Assembly: GCA_045564915.1 (NCBI GenBank)
Contig: JBJLGL010000013.1
Location: 248,001-312,000, forward strand
Length of the DNA stretch: 64,000 nucleotides
Origin: JAQWRV01 sp045564915
GTDB lineage: Bacteria > Pseudomonadota > Alphaproteobacteria > Rhodospirillales > Rhodospirillaceae
Reading direction: 5' to 3'
Position numbers and translations under genes: made by a program. Below the pieces are notes generated by a model, which worked only from the letters and a program-made list of their open reading frames with translations, was not told the origin of the DNA and did not search any database. Below, in pieces: positions 27,206 to 35,736 of the stretch (its first letter is position 1; every line of letters starts with the position of its first letter).

Positions 27206-27879
27206 ACCTGTGTGCTTTCATAAAATGTTATCGCTTCTGATGGTTTGCCATCAAAGGAGATACTGCCATTAGAAATAACTAAAATACGATCATAATTTAC
27301 CAACCTCTCTACCTGATGGGTTACGGTCACCACAGAACACGCCAAACTAGAAATAAGACGCATAACCCTGGTTGCATTCCGTCTATCCAGAAGAGTAGTA
27401 GGTTCATCACAGACTAGGATGTCAGGTCGCACAATCATAACGCCGGCAAGGCTCACCAGCTGTTTTTCGCCACCAGATAGAAGATGGGCAGAGCGGTTTT
27501 GCAAATGTAAAAGTCCAAATTCCTCTAAGATAGAAACCACACGTTCATTCACTTCTACCGAGGAGAGTCCCAAAGGCTTGAGTCCCAGCGCAAGATCCTC
27601 AGAAACTGTGGGCATCACAATTTGATTGTCTGGATTTTGAAAAAGGAAACCTACATGCCGGCGTACAACATTACCTTTATCGTGCGTACAAAGACCATCC
27701 ACTGTAACAGTCCCCTCATCTGGGATTAGTAATCCATTAAGCAGTCGAGCAAATGTACTTTTACCTGAACCATTATCACCAATTACGCCAATCCGGCGCT
27801 CAGAAAGAGAGATAGATATATTCGACAAAACAGGCAGGTCTTGAAAACGCACTGTGACATGATCAAGAATTATGTTCAT
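27202..27879 (-). CDS. bioM: ECF transporter ATPase (BioM/EcfA)
   Basis: A 225-residue ABC ATPase. Walker A is GDNGSGKST, the Q-loop is FLFQNPDNQI, the signature is LSGGEKQLVSLAG and Walker B is ILVCDEPTTLLD. The frame is open from 27954, but the ATG at 27877-27879 overlaps the TGA of the upstream permease gene (ATGA 27876-27879) and begins the family-typical opening MNIILDHV. It is coupled to bioN by another ATGA. Only one ATPase is present, as in BioMNY systems. Confidence 0.92.
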   Translation of the reverse strand: MNIILDHVTVRFQDLPVLSNISISLSERRIGVIGDNGSGKSTFARLLNGLLIPDEGTVTVDGLCTHDKGNVVRRHVGFLFQNPDNQIVMPTVSEDLALGLKPLGLSSVEVNERVVSILEEFGLLHLQNRSAHLLSGGEKQLVSLAGVMIVRPDILVCDEPTTLLDRRNATRVMRLISSLACSVVTVTHQVERLVNYDRILVISNGSISFDGKPSEAITFYESTQV

Positions 27880-29657
27880 AGAGGCCAAGCGTGGAGAAGA
27901 CATGGAATAGAGATAGCGACGACAAGTACTTCCAATGGCAAACCCATACGCCAATAGTCAGTAAATTTGTAACCACCTGGCCCCATAATTAATGTGTTAT
28001 TTTGGTGTCCTATAGGGGTCAGAAAGGCGCACGAAGCTCCGATTGCGACCGCCATAAGAAATGTATCTGGATTAGATTCCAGCCGGTCAGCTATCTGCAC
28101 TGAAATGGGAGCCATCACTACGGCAGTTGCTGCATTATTCATAATGTCAGACAGTGTCATAGTTACAACCATCACAAGAATAAGTGCCACTAGAACTGGA
28201 TACGGTTCTGTTACAAAGACAATACCCTGGGCAATAAGTGCGGCTGCACCGGTTCGGTCGAGCGCCTCCCCGACTGGTATCATGCAACCGAGTAAAACAA
28301 GTATGGGCCATTGTATGCTAGTGTACGCTCGACTAGGTGACATTATGCGGCCAAGGATCAAGGCAGCGACAGCAGCACCAAAAGCAATCGTGATAGGCAT
28401 TAACTTAAATGCTGCAACAGAAACAGCGATGCCAAAGATAAGAATTGCAAAGAATGAACGCCTCTGACGCCCCACACTAAGCGAGCGCTGAGCTAATGGT
28501 AAGCAGCCGAGTCTATTCAAAGAGTCAGATACTAGCTCAGCATCACCTTGAAGCAGGAGTACGTCGCCCGCCCTGAAGCGATGCCGTTTAATACGTGTCA
28601 TCTGCCTCTTACCATGACGAGATACAGCTAATAGATTTAAACGGTAGCGATTGCGAAGGCCAACTTCTTGCGGCGTCATACCCTCAAGACGGCCACCAGG
28701 TGAGACCACGGCTTCGATCAGACTAATGCGTTCGGATTTAATGGAGTCTTCTGGAATTGTATCAGCTCCGACCAATTCGAGTCTTAGATCAACTACGGCT
28801 GCATCGAGGGCATCAGCGTCTCCTGTTACTACAAGAATATCATCTTTGCTCGCACGATCGGTAAGAGCGGGATATGGAATTGGCCGATCATCATGAATCA
28901 TCCCTGCGACTGACACGTCTCTGTCTTCAAACACGTCAAGCACTTCGAGCATAAATTTTCCGACGAGCCCAGACTCAGCAGTTATCCTTACCTCCGTCAT
29001 ATAAGGTTGCAAATCAAAGGCAGCATCGCCTGATGAACCTGCAGAGCGGTCTTTTGGGATAAGGCGCCATCCAATCAATGCAACAAACGCTACCCCAAGC
29101 AAAGAAACCGGAATGCCAATCCAAGAATAGTCAAACATACCGAATGGTTCACCGCTACTAACATTACGGTAACTGGAAACGAGAATATTCGATGGAGTAC
29201 CAATTAGTGTCGTCATACCGCCCAAAATTGATCCAAATGAAAGCGGCATAAGCAACAAGCTGGGAGACAAATCATTCTTTCTAGCTGCATGCAAGGCGAC
29301 AGGCATGAGTAAAGCCAAAGCACCGACATTATTCATCAATCCTGATAGTGCAGCCGCAAGCCCTGCCATTACAGCGAGTAATAAGGTAGGGCTCTGAGTA
29401 TCTGGGACGATGCTTTCAGCCAAAATATCCACCACGCCAGATTGACGAAGCCCTTCGCTAATCATCAAGACAAGAGCTACTGTTACAACGGCAGGATTAC
29501 CGAAGCCAGAAAAGGCAGAATCCGTTGGGACGATGCCCAATAAAACTGAGGCAAAGAGCGCACCGAAAGCTACAAAATCGTAGCGAAACCAGCCCCCGAC
29601 AAAGAATACGAGGACGCCAGCGAGAATAGTGAAGACGGATATTTGATCAACTGTCAT
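27876..29657 (-). CDS. SLC13/DASS-type permease with two TrkA-C (RCK_C) domains
   Basis: A 593-residue membrane protein of the divalent anion:Na+ symporter superfamily. Two inverted-repeat hairpin regions are visible: NNVGALALLMP with IGTPSNIL in the first half, and LSDIMNNAATAVVMAPI with FLTPIGHQNNTLIMGPGGY in the second. Between them lie two cytoplasmic RCK_C domains (about 200-370), usual in bacterial SLC13-like proteins linked to sulfate or other anions. Its stop overlaps the bioM start, an unusual partner. The substrate is unknown; involvement in supplying a biotin precursor is only a suggestion. Confidence 0.87.
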   Translation of the reverse strand: MTVDQISVFTILAGVLVFFVGGWFRYDFVAFGALFASVLLGIVPTDSAFSGFGNPAVVTVALVLMISEGLRQSGVVDILAESIVPDTQSPTLLLAVMAGLAAALSGLMNNVGALALLMPVALHAARKNDLSPSLLLMPLSFGSILGGMTTLIGTPSNILVSSYRNVSSGEPFGMFDYSWIGIPVSLLGVAFVALIGWRLIPKDRSAGSSGDAAFDLQPYMTEVRITAESGLVGKFMLEVLDVFEDRDVSVAGMIHDDRPIPYPALTDRASKDDILVVTGDADALDAAVVDLRLELVGADTIPEDSIKSERISLIEAVVSPGGRLEGMTPQEVGLRNRYRLNLLAVSRHGKRQMTRIKRHRFRAGDVLLLQGDAELVSDSLNRLGCLPLAQRSLSVGRQRRSFFAILIFGIAVSVAAFKLMPITIAFGAAVAALILGRIMSPSRAYTSIQWPILVLLGCMIPVGEALDRTGAAALIAQGIVFVTEPYPVLVALILVMVVTMTLSDIMNNAATAVVMAPISVQIADRLESNPDTFLMAVAIGASCAFLTPIGHQNNTLIMGPGGYKFTDYWRMGLPLEVLVVAISIPCLLHAWPL

Positions 29658-29706
29658 GACAGCGCCAAAGGTGATTTAGACTCTTGGGCTCAATATCGGC
29701 GAAGAT

Positions 29707-30327
29707 TCAGCGGCGCAGTCCGCGAACAAGAAAGGTATTGAATACGGCAGCTTTGGAGCGTTCTTCACGGATTTCTTTATATCCTGGGTCATTCCATAGA
29801 CTCGTTGCTATAGCTAGGCTTGGAAAAGCAATCACACTGAAGTCATGGTCAACAATATCCCCTTCCAACCTTTCCGTTTGTTCGTAAGTAGTCTTTATTA
29901 GATAAGGAATATTGCGATTGGTTAGTTTCTCTTCTTCGGCCTTTGCCAAAGGCACATATTTGTCGGCGTCGAATACACGATGAATGGAAATCAGAAATGC
30001 CGGCTCGCCGTGGGGGGCCGCATGCTCATTGCCTGCAATTTTAAATACATTGAATTCACCACCGCCCTTGCGGAGTTTTTTTGCCTCTTCATATTCAGGC
30101 GAATACCAAAAACTAGAAATATCGTCAGTTTTCCCGAATTGGGCCAACATTAGAGAATGATCAAACCATTGCCCTTCAAGGTGCTCCACCCCCCGACCTG
30201 GCGCACCAAGGCCCAGATAAACGCCTCCATATTTCTCATAAATCGGCGGCAAAGCATTGTTATATTTGGCCATTATCTCTCCATCTATAGAATGACCAAG
30301 AACTAGCAGATATCCAGGCGGGGCCAT
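29707..30327 (-). CDS. Tandem DUF1330 protein
   Basis: A 206-residue protein made of two ferredoxin-like DUF1330 units: YLLVLGHSIDGEIMAKYNNALPP followed by GGVYLGLGAPGRGVEHLEG (interrupted), then FLISIHRVFDADKYVPLAKA with VIAFPSLAIATSLWNDPGYKEI. The phrase FPSLA-A--LWNDPGYKEI is the DUF1330 end motif. Single DUF1330 proteins are about 95 residues, so this is an internal duplication. It lies 49 nt upstream of the SLC13 gene on the same strand and might lead that operon. The function of the family is unknown. Confidence 0.75.
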   Translation of the reverse strand: MAPPGYLLVLGHSIDGEIMAKYNNALPPIYEKYGGVYLGLGAPGRGVEHLEGQWFDHSLMLAQFGKTDDISSFWYSPEYEEAKKLRKGGGEFNVFKIAGNEHAAPHGEPAFLISIHRVFDADKYVPLAKAEEEKLTNRNIPYLIKTTYEQTERLEGDIVDHDFSVIAFPSLAIATSLWNDPGYKEIREERSKAAVFNTFLVRGLRR

Positions 30328-30408
30328 GAGGCATTCCTTCTAACCGGGGTTTTTAGGATAGTTAAATTTGTGAGGGAATCGGGCTCTGTTGTCAACGGAA
30401 TGGCGGCT

Positions 30409-30759
30409 TTATGTCTCTGATTTGAGCTGTTGTCGAATAGTATCTGAAAAACCCACATAAAGGTCTGGTCCAGCCTCAAATACGGGCCTTTTTATTAAAG
30501 TCGGGTGCTTAAGCATGAGTAGCACCGCAGAATCTTCATCTATTGCCAATTTATTGTTGGCGGGCAAAGCGCGCCAGGTGGTACTACGGCGGTTCAGTAG
30601 GGTTTCCCAGCCAGCCAACGTAACCCAGCGCCTTATAAGGTTTTCCTCAAGCCCGGATACTCTAAGATCATGAAATGTATGCTCAAGCCCTTCCTCGGAA
30701 AGCCAAACCAAGGCTTTCCGGCATGTATCACAAGACTTTATACCCGTGACTGTAATCAT
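30409..30759 (-). CDS. ArsC/Spx-family reductase-like protein (YffB type)
   Basis: A 116-residue thioredoxin-fold protein of the ArsC family. The N-terminal redox motif is SCDTCRKA and the downstream blocks HDLRVSGL, NRRSTTWRAL and HPTLIKRPV are those of YffB/ArsC proteins. The frame extends to GTG 30783, but ATG 30757-30759 aligns with the usual start. YffB-like members often reduce glutathione adducts rather than arsenate. It is divergent from yaaA with a 54-nt gap. Confidence 0.82.
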   Translation of the reverse strand: MITVTGIKSCDTCRKALVWLSEEGLEHTFHDLRVSGLEENLIRRWVTLAGWETLLNRRSTTWRALPANNKLAIDEDSAVLLMLKHPTLIKRPVFEAGPDLYVGFSDTIRQQLKSET

Positions 30760-30813
30760 AATAATTAATAGTATTGAAGCCACTTCCTGAATGAAAGAGA
30801 TGTGAGACCAATT

Positions 30814-31605
30814 ATGTATACCGTCCTCTCTCCTGCAAAGAAACTAGACTTCTCCAATCCGGTTAAGACACTTTCGAAGACCAAACCAATTTTTGGCAAA
30901 AGAACTGAGGAACTGGTGAAACGTGCAAGGGAGTATACTGTGCAGGACCTGAAGATGTTGATGGGTGTTAGCGACAATCTTGCAACGCTCAATTCAGAAA
31001 GATTTAGGGACTTTGATTTTCATGGGAAAGGATTAACTAAACAAGCAGCCCTAGCATTCGCAGGTGACGTCTACCTGGGATTTGATGCCAAATCTTTGGA
31101 CAAGGATGATATGGCTTTCGCCCAAGACCGGATTGGCATACTCTCAGGACTCTATGGTCTATTGCGGCCGCTCGATGCAATCCAGCCCTATAGACTAGAA
31201 ATGGGGTCACGAGTAGATACAAAGCGCGGCTCAAACTTGTACGAGTTTTGGGATGACACAATCACAGAAGTAATAGCCACCAATATTGAGAAATCTGGGA
31301 CTAAAGTGCTTATCAATTTAGCCTCGAATGAGTATTTTTCTTCCATAAATGCAAAATCCCTCGATGCCCCTGTCATTCAGCCAGTCTTCAAGGAGATCCG
31401 GGATGGCAAGGCCAAAGTTATTAGCTTCCTCGCTAAGAAAGCGCGAGGCATTATGGCACGTCACATCGTCCAGGAACGAATTAATGTAGCCGAGGAGCTG
31501 AAAGACTTTACTCTTGAGCGATACAAATTTGATAAGACTGCGTCAACTGCAAATACCTGGGTTTTCACGCGCAAATTTGTGCCGGCATCTCAGCTAGAAA
31601 ACTAG
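30814..31605 (+). CDS. yaaA: Peroxide stress protein YaaA
   Basis: A 263-residue YaaA/DUF328 protein that limits oxidative DNA damage, reported to lower free iron in E. coli. Blocks matching E. coli YaaA: VLSPAKKLDF at the start, FAGDVYLGFDAKSL, ILSGLYGLLRPLDAIQPYRL split across the domain, LINLASNEYFSSI and VISFLAKKARGIMARHI. An upstream GTG (30802) is in frame, but ATG 30814 fits the family start. The last 4 nt overlap the convergent binding-protein gene. Confidence 0.93.
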   Translation: MYTVLSPAKKLDFSNPVKTLSKTKPIFGKRTEELVKRAREYTVQDLKMLMGVSDNLATLNSERFRDFDFHGKGLTKQAALAFAGDVYLGFDAKSLDKDDMAFAQDRIGILSGLYGLLRPLDAIQPYRLEMGSRVDTKRGSNLYEFWDDTITEVIATNIEKSGTKVLINLASNEYFSSINAKSLDAPVIQPVFKEIRDGKAKVISFLAKKARGIMARHIVQERINVAEELKDFTLERYKFDKTASTANTWVFTRKFVPASQLEN

Positions 31606-33239
31606 AGATCATTTATTGATACATACCGGCTAAGGTTAATTCCTCTCACGTTATCTTCAAATCCCCTGATCCGCGCACCTACAAGCCGCTTACTGACGTA
31701 GTACGTGATAGGAGTAATTGGCGCATCTGCCATAACAATCTTCTCTGCTGCTTTCATTAGGTGAAACCTCTTGTCCAAATCAGGCTCGTCGTACATAGCG
31801 TTCATCAAAGCATCAAAATCTGAATTATTATACTTAGAATGATTATCACCCACTGCATCACTTTGTAGCAGATACAAGAATGTTGATGGATCACGGTATT
31901 CTCCAAGCCATTGATACCGGGCTACCTCGTAATTTCCATTACGTAAATCAGCATTCAGTGTGTTCAGGTCACTGTTTAGGAGTGTAACGGAAACGCCAAG
32001 ATCACGGTCCCACATAGCTGCAACTGCCGCGGCAACACGCTGCAATACCTCGTGGGTATTATAACGGAAACTAAGAGAGAGTGGGTTGTCAGGCCCAAAA
32101 CCCGCCTCTCTCAGCAAAACCTTGGCCCTGGTAACTCTCTCAGCTTGGGCCATACTAATATAAAGCGGCAATGCCGGATCGTAAGGCCCTCGAGATGCTT
32201 CAGGAACAATGCTATGTGCAGGCCTTTCTCCGCCACGCATGACTCTGGCTGCGATCAGGTCCCTGTCAACGACCATGCTCAAAGCTAGACGAACACGGGA
32301 ATCGTCAAACGGGGGCTTTAGAGTATTGAATGTAATGTATTCTAGGCCGTTGTTTTGCGATACTCGCAGTTCCCTAGCCATATTCTGTTGTATCCACTCA
32401 AATTGAGATGGTGGGAACGAAATGATAATGTCGAGTTCACCGGAACGGTATCGGTTAAACGCAGATGTTAGGTCTTCCGTGGTGTAATACGTCACACCAC
32501 TAAGAGCGACAGAATCATTCCAGAAGAAAAGCTGATTCTTCTCAAGAGAAAGTGAGGTTTGCGGAATCCACTGTTTCAAAATGAAAGCGCCATTAACGAC
32601 AATATTCTCTGGGCGAGTCCATTCACGACCATATTCTTCAATAGTCCATTTTGGTACAGGAAAACCCCTGTGGACAATTAGTTCAAGAAAGAAAGGAGTC
32701 GGTGCTTCGAGCTTGATTTCTAGGGTAAAATCATCAAGTGCTTCTACCCCTAGCTGATCTACTGGCAGTTTACCGCCACTGATTAACCGCGCATTCTTAA
32801 TGGCATAGAGCATTGGCGCACTACGAGAGGCTGTAAGGGGGTCCAGAATCCTCCGAAACGCGTATTCAAAATCACCCGCCGTGACGAGCCTTCCATCTGA
32901 CCATTGCATACCTTCGCGTATAGCAAATATATAAGTCTTCCCATCCTTTGAGATAGTCCAGCTTTTTGCCGCACCGGGTACGATATTTGCAAAGGCATCT
33001 AGCGTTGTGAGACCGAGAAACATATCAAAAATGATATTACCGGCATATCCACTAGTGGTTAGATGAGGGTCAAGTGAGTCAGGCTCACCAATATTACCAC
33101 GATGAAGATAACCGCCAGCGTAAGAAGTGGTGGTGCACAGAGTAATACTTATTAGGATTATGGATGAGAATTTTAATATTAACGGCATAAAGATAGGATA
33201 AAACCGTGATGGATAGACAAGATGGTCAAAGCTGAGCAT
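31602..33239 (-). CDS. Periplasmic oligopeptide-type binding protein (SBP_bac_5)
   Basis: A family 5 solute-binding protein like OppA/MppA. The open frame gives 545 residues; an internal ATG at 33186-33188 would give a classic signal peptide (MPLILKFSSIILISITL then TTSYA). No ribosome site decides between the starts. Conserved parts are GNIGEPDSLDPHLT, FAIREGMQWSDGRLVTAGDF and VRLALSMVVDRDLIAARVM. It follows the halohydrin dehalogenase-like gene on the same strand by 36 nt at the first start. No permease or ATPase genes are present, so it is the second orphan binding protein of the window. Confidence 0.88.
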   Translation of the reverse strand: MLSFDHLVYPSRFYPIFMPLILKFSSIILISITLCTTTSYAGGYLHRGNIGEPDSLDPHLTTSGYAGNIIFDMFLGLTTLDAFANIVPGAAKSWTISKDGKTYIFAIREGMQWSDGRLVTAGDFEYAFRRILDPLTASRSAPMLYAIKNARLISGGKLPVDQLGVEALDDFTLEIKLEAPTPFFLELIVHRGFPVPKWTIEEYGREWTRPENIVVNGAFILKQWIPQTSLSLEKNQLFFWNDSVALSGVTYYTTEDLTSAFNRYRSGELDIIISFPPSQFEWIQQNMARELRVSQNNGLEYITFNTLKPPFDDSRVRLALSMVVDRDLIAARVMRGGERPAHSIVPEASRGPYDPALPLYISMAQAERVTRAKVLLREAGFGPDNPLSLSFRYNTHEVLQRVAAAVAAMWDRDLGVSVTLLNSDLNTLNADLRNGNYEVARYQWLGEYRDPSTFLYLLQSDAVGDNHSKYNNSDFDALMNAMYDEPDLDKRFHLMKAAEKIVMADAPITPITYYVSKRLVGARIRGFEDNVRGINLSRYVSINDL

Positions 33240-33275
33240 CCTTTCAGTCTATGCCACATACAAGAATGTCATAAG

Positions 33276-34022
33276 CTATGCCCATCCACCGGCGATGGGA
33301 ATCACTTGCGCGGTAATAAAATCTGACTGGTCAGATGCAAGAAATGAAATAAGTTCTCCGACTTCGCTAGATTTACCGAGACGCCCAAGAGGAATATTAC
33401 TCTTCATCTTTGTCAAGAATCTTTCATCTGATAGCAGCTCCGCAGAAAAATAGCTCTCATTTTCAACGTAGTTAGGTGCAACCGCATTGACTTGAATGTT
33501 ATCGCTAGCCAATTCCTTTGCGATGGAAAGTGCTAGCGCATTAGCCCCCCCTCTACCAGCCGTATACATACAGTAATTCGGGAGGCCATGAATAGGTGCC
33601 GCAGAAGTAACAAATATCAATTTACCTTGTCTACGCGGCTTCATATGTCGAGCTGCTGCTGCAGCTGTTGAAAATGGCACTACCATTAGAGCTTCAAGTC
33701 CTTCCCGAAAGTCATCAAGATTAGCAACATCTATCGGGGCTCGTAGAGCAGGATAATAATCATTGATAACTGCGATATCGAGATGCCCAAAGCTCTTCAC
33801 CGCTGCATCGACTGCAGCACCTGTATCGCAATCTGATAATATTGAGAGACCAGGATGCTCAGCAAGAAAAGAGGCTCGCTCTGCATCATGAGCAAAAGAC
33901 TGATCATGGCACAACACCGAGGCACCGTGATTTTGTAGATTTTCAGCCACAGCAACACCAACGAAATGGACAACATTGGTCACCAGAGCCGTTTTACCAG
34001 ATAGCATGTCAAGAATTCCCAA
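33276..34022 (-). CDS. Halohydrin dehalogenase-like SDR protein
   Basis: A 248-residue short-chain dehydrogenase fold that carries the signatures of halohydrin dehalogenases rather than of NAD(P)H reductases. In place of the glycine-rich cofactor loop it has T15-x4-F20-x-G22 (TNVVHFVG). The catalytic triad is S140-x12-Y153-x3-R157, with Arg where classical SDRs have Lys. VLCHDQSF, VINDYYP, EALMVVPF and APNYVENES resemble Agrobacterium HheC segments, including the PNY next to the halide site. Such enzymes convert vicinal halohydrins to epoxides and halide without cofactor. Activity is inferred. It is divergent from sapC and sits just upstream of a binding-protein gene. Confidence 0.8.
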   Translation of the reverse strand: MGILDMLSGKTALVTNVVHFVGVAVAENLQNHGASVLCHDQSFAHDAERASFLAEHPGLSILSDCDTGAAVDAAVKSFGHLDIAVINDYYPALRAPIDVANLDDFREGLEALMVVPFSTAAAAARHMKPRRQGKLIFVTSAAPIHGLPNYCMYTAGRGGANALALSIAKELASDNIQVNAVAPNYVENESYFSAELLSDERFLTKMKSNIPLGRLGKSSEVGELISFLASDQSDFITAQVIPIAGGWA

Positions 34023-34138
34023 ATTCAGTGTCTTAGCAAAAAATTAGAATATATAACTTATAATTCTTTTCGTAATATTCGCGACTCTAAAGGATCCAAT
34101 AGCAATACTCCCACCATATTTCCGATAAGGATACAATT

Positions 34139-34909
34139 GTGAGTAACGACCAATCAGACGTACCCGCTTCCAAAGTCACCGCTAACATGGAAGACCGCCA
34201 GGATACGCCCCTATTCTACGAGGAACCAGTTGCCCTTACAGCTAGTATGCACAGCGATTTCTGCATTCAACCGGAAAGCGATTTCAAATTTGCCCTCGAT
34301 ACTAACGCGGTTCCCATAACTGTAGCCGAATTCGTTCTTGCCTCTCGTCACTACCCCATTGTTTTCGTTGGAGAGCAATTCGTCCCGACAGTAGCACTTG
34401 GTTTACGGCAAGACCAAAACCTGTTCGTTGATCAAAACGGGCTATGGGAGCGACGCTGCTACATTCCAGCTTATGTACGGCGTTACCCGTTCATACTATT
34501 AGGCAAAGAAGATGATAAGAAGCTTCAGTTAGGTATAGATAATTCAGCACGATCAGATGAATCTGACGCCCGTGCCCTATTCAGCGGAGAAACAGAAACC
34601 CAAGTGGTAACTGATGCGCTTGATCTTTGCCAACAGTTTCATAGCGCATTTAAGGCTACATTAGATTTTTCTGCAATGATAGCTGATTCAGGGCTGATAG
34701 AAGAGCGTTCCTTAGAACTTGAATTTCCCAATAACGAAAAAATTAGTATCGGCTCATTCTCTTCGATCAGTGAACAGAAGTTTCGAGAAGCGCCAGAAAC
34801 AAAAATACTAGAATGGCGTAGCAAGGGTTGGCTAGCCGCCATATACTTTCACATTGCGTCTCTAAATAATTGGGACCTAATGATAGATCGATTACCGGAA
34901 TCTCAGTAA
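34139..34909 (+). CDS. SapC family protein
   Basis: A 256-residue protein matching the SapC family (PF07277): VTVAEF-like FVLASRHYPIVFVGEQF-VPTVALGL, YIPAYVRRYPFIL and FKATLDF in order. SapC was named from Campylobacter S-layer loci, but its function in proteobacteria is not settled. GTG 34139 is the start, with AAGGAT upstream. There is no signal peptide, so it is probably cytoplasmic. No S-layer gene is beside it. Confidence 0.82.
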   Translation: MSNDQSDVPASKVTANMEDRQDTPLFYEEPVALTASMHSDFCIQPESDFKFALDTNAVPITVAEFVLASRHYPIVFVGEQFVPTVALGLRQDQNLFVDQNGLWERRCYIPAYVRRYPFILLGKEDDKKLQLGIDNSARSDESDARALFSGETETQVVTDALDLCQQFHSAFKATLDFSAMIADSGLIEERSLELEFPNNEKISIGSFSSISEQKFREAPETKILEWRSKGWLAAIYFHIASLNNWDLMIDRLPESQ

Positions 34910-34929
34910 TCCAAAACATAAGACTTTAT

Positions 34930-35568
34930 CTATTCTGGCATATCAAAACGCCATTTGAGCGAGGGTCGCTGGAGTATCGCGTCATACCAGGTAGCTAATT
35001 CCTCCCGGCTATCTCGCCAGTCGAAGGTATCGTCTCCGTCAACTATAACATGTTCGCGGATTGGGTTCCGAAGATCTAGATAACTTAGGCCCCCAGCCAT
35101 ACATATGTGGCCAATGTGAAAATCTATCTTTTTAAATTGGCATACTTCGGCATTCATACGATCAAGACATCCTATAATCTTGCGCCGCTCTCGAAGCATG
35201 TAGTCCATATTCCAGTCGATCTTGTCGCGCCATCCTTCAACTCGCAGTAAAGTTGTTGCGTCAAACATTCCGTCACCTAGAACCATTTGACGCAAGGCGG
35301 GCCAGCGAGTATCTCCCTGAGGAAAGACGTTCTTGCCTGTAATTGAAAGACTGTCGAGATATTCACAGATCACAAGCCCGCCATAGAGCGGATCACCATT
35401 ATCCATTATTAGTGCAGGAACCTTTCCCATAGGGTGGTAATCCCAAATCAAATCTCCGTCAAAGGGTCGGGTCCGTTCGAACTCTAGGCGCTCAATGATT
35501 CCGCCCTCGTAGGCGGTAACAAGAACCTTATGGATATATTGTGGATTAGGGGTAAAAATGAGCTTCAT
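34930..35568 (-). CDS. Glutathione S-transferase family protein
   Basis: A 212-residue GST with an N-terminal thioredoxin-like domain (MKLIFTPNPQYIHKVLV, then HPMGKVPALIMDNGDPLYGG with the cis-Pro and the glutathione-contacting motif) and an all-helical C-terminal domain (about 85-210). It is convergent with sapC (20 nt apart). Family members conjugate glutathione to electrophiles. The presence of a halohydrin dehalogenase-like gene about 1 kb away makes epoxide removal conceivable, but that is speculation. Confidence 0.83.
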   Translation of the reverse strand: MKLIFTPNPQYIHKVLVTAYEGGIIERLEFERTRPFDGDLIWDYHPMGKVPALIMDNGDPLYGGLVICEYLDSLSITGKNVFPQGDTRWPALRQMVLGDGMFDATTLLRVEGWRDKIDWNMDYMLRERRKIIGCLDRMNAEVCQFKKIDFHIGHICMAGGLSYLDLRNPIREHVIVDGDDTFDWRDSREELATWYDAILQRPSLKWRFDMPE

Positions 35569-35736
35569 GAATGGACACCTTTAGACACGTTTCCAATAAA
35601 TTGATGCTGTAGCCCATTTATTACCTGAAACCTATCTACTCCGTCTATGTTATATGGTGAGCAATCGCTCTACTGAGAATGAGTATTATGAAAACACAAC
35701 ATTGACTTAGGTAGGGGCCGCCCCTTAAGAGCACGC

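Noticed and set aside
27880..27954. Longer bioM start
   Set aside because: The ATG at 27877-27879 overlaps the upstream stop as ATGA and starts the conserved domain.
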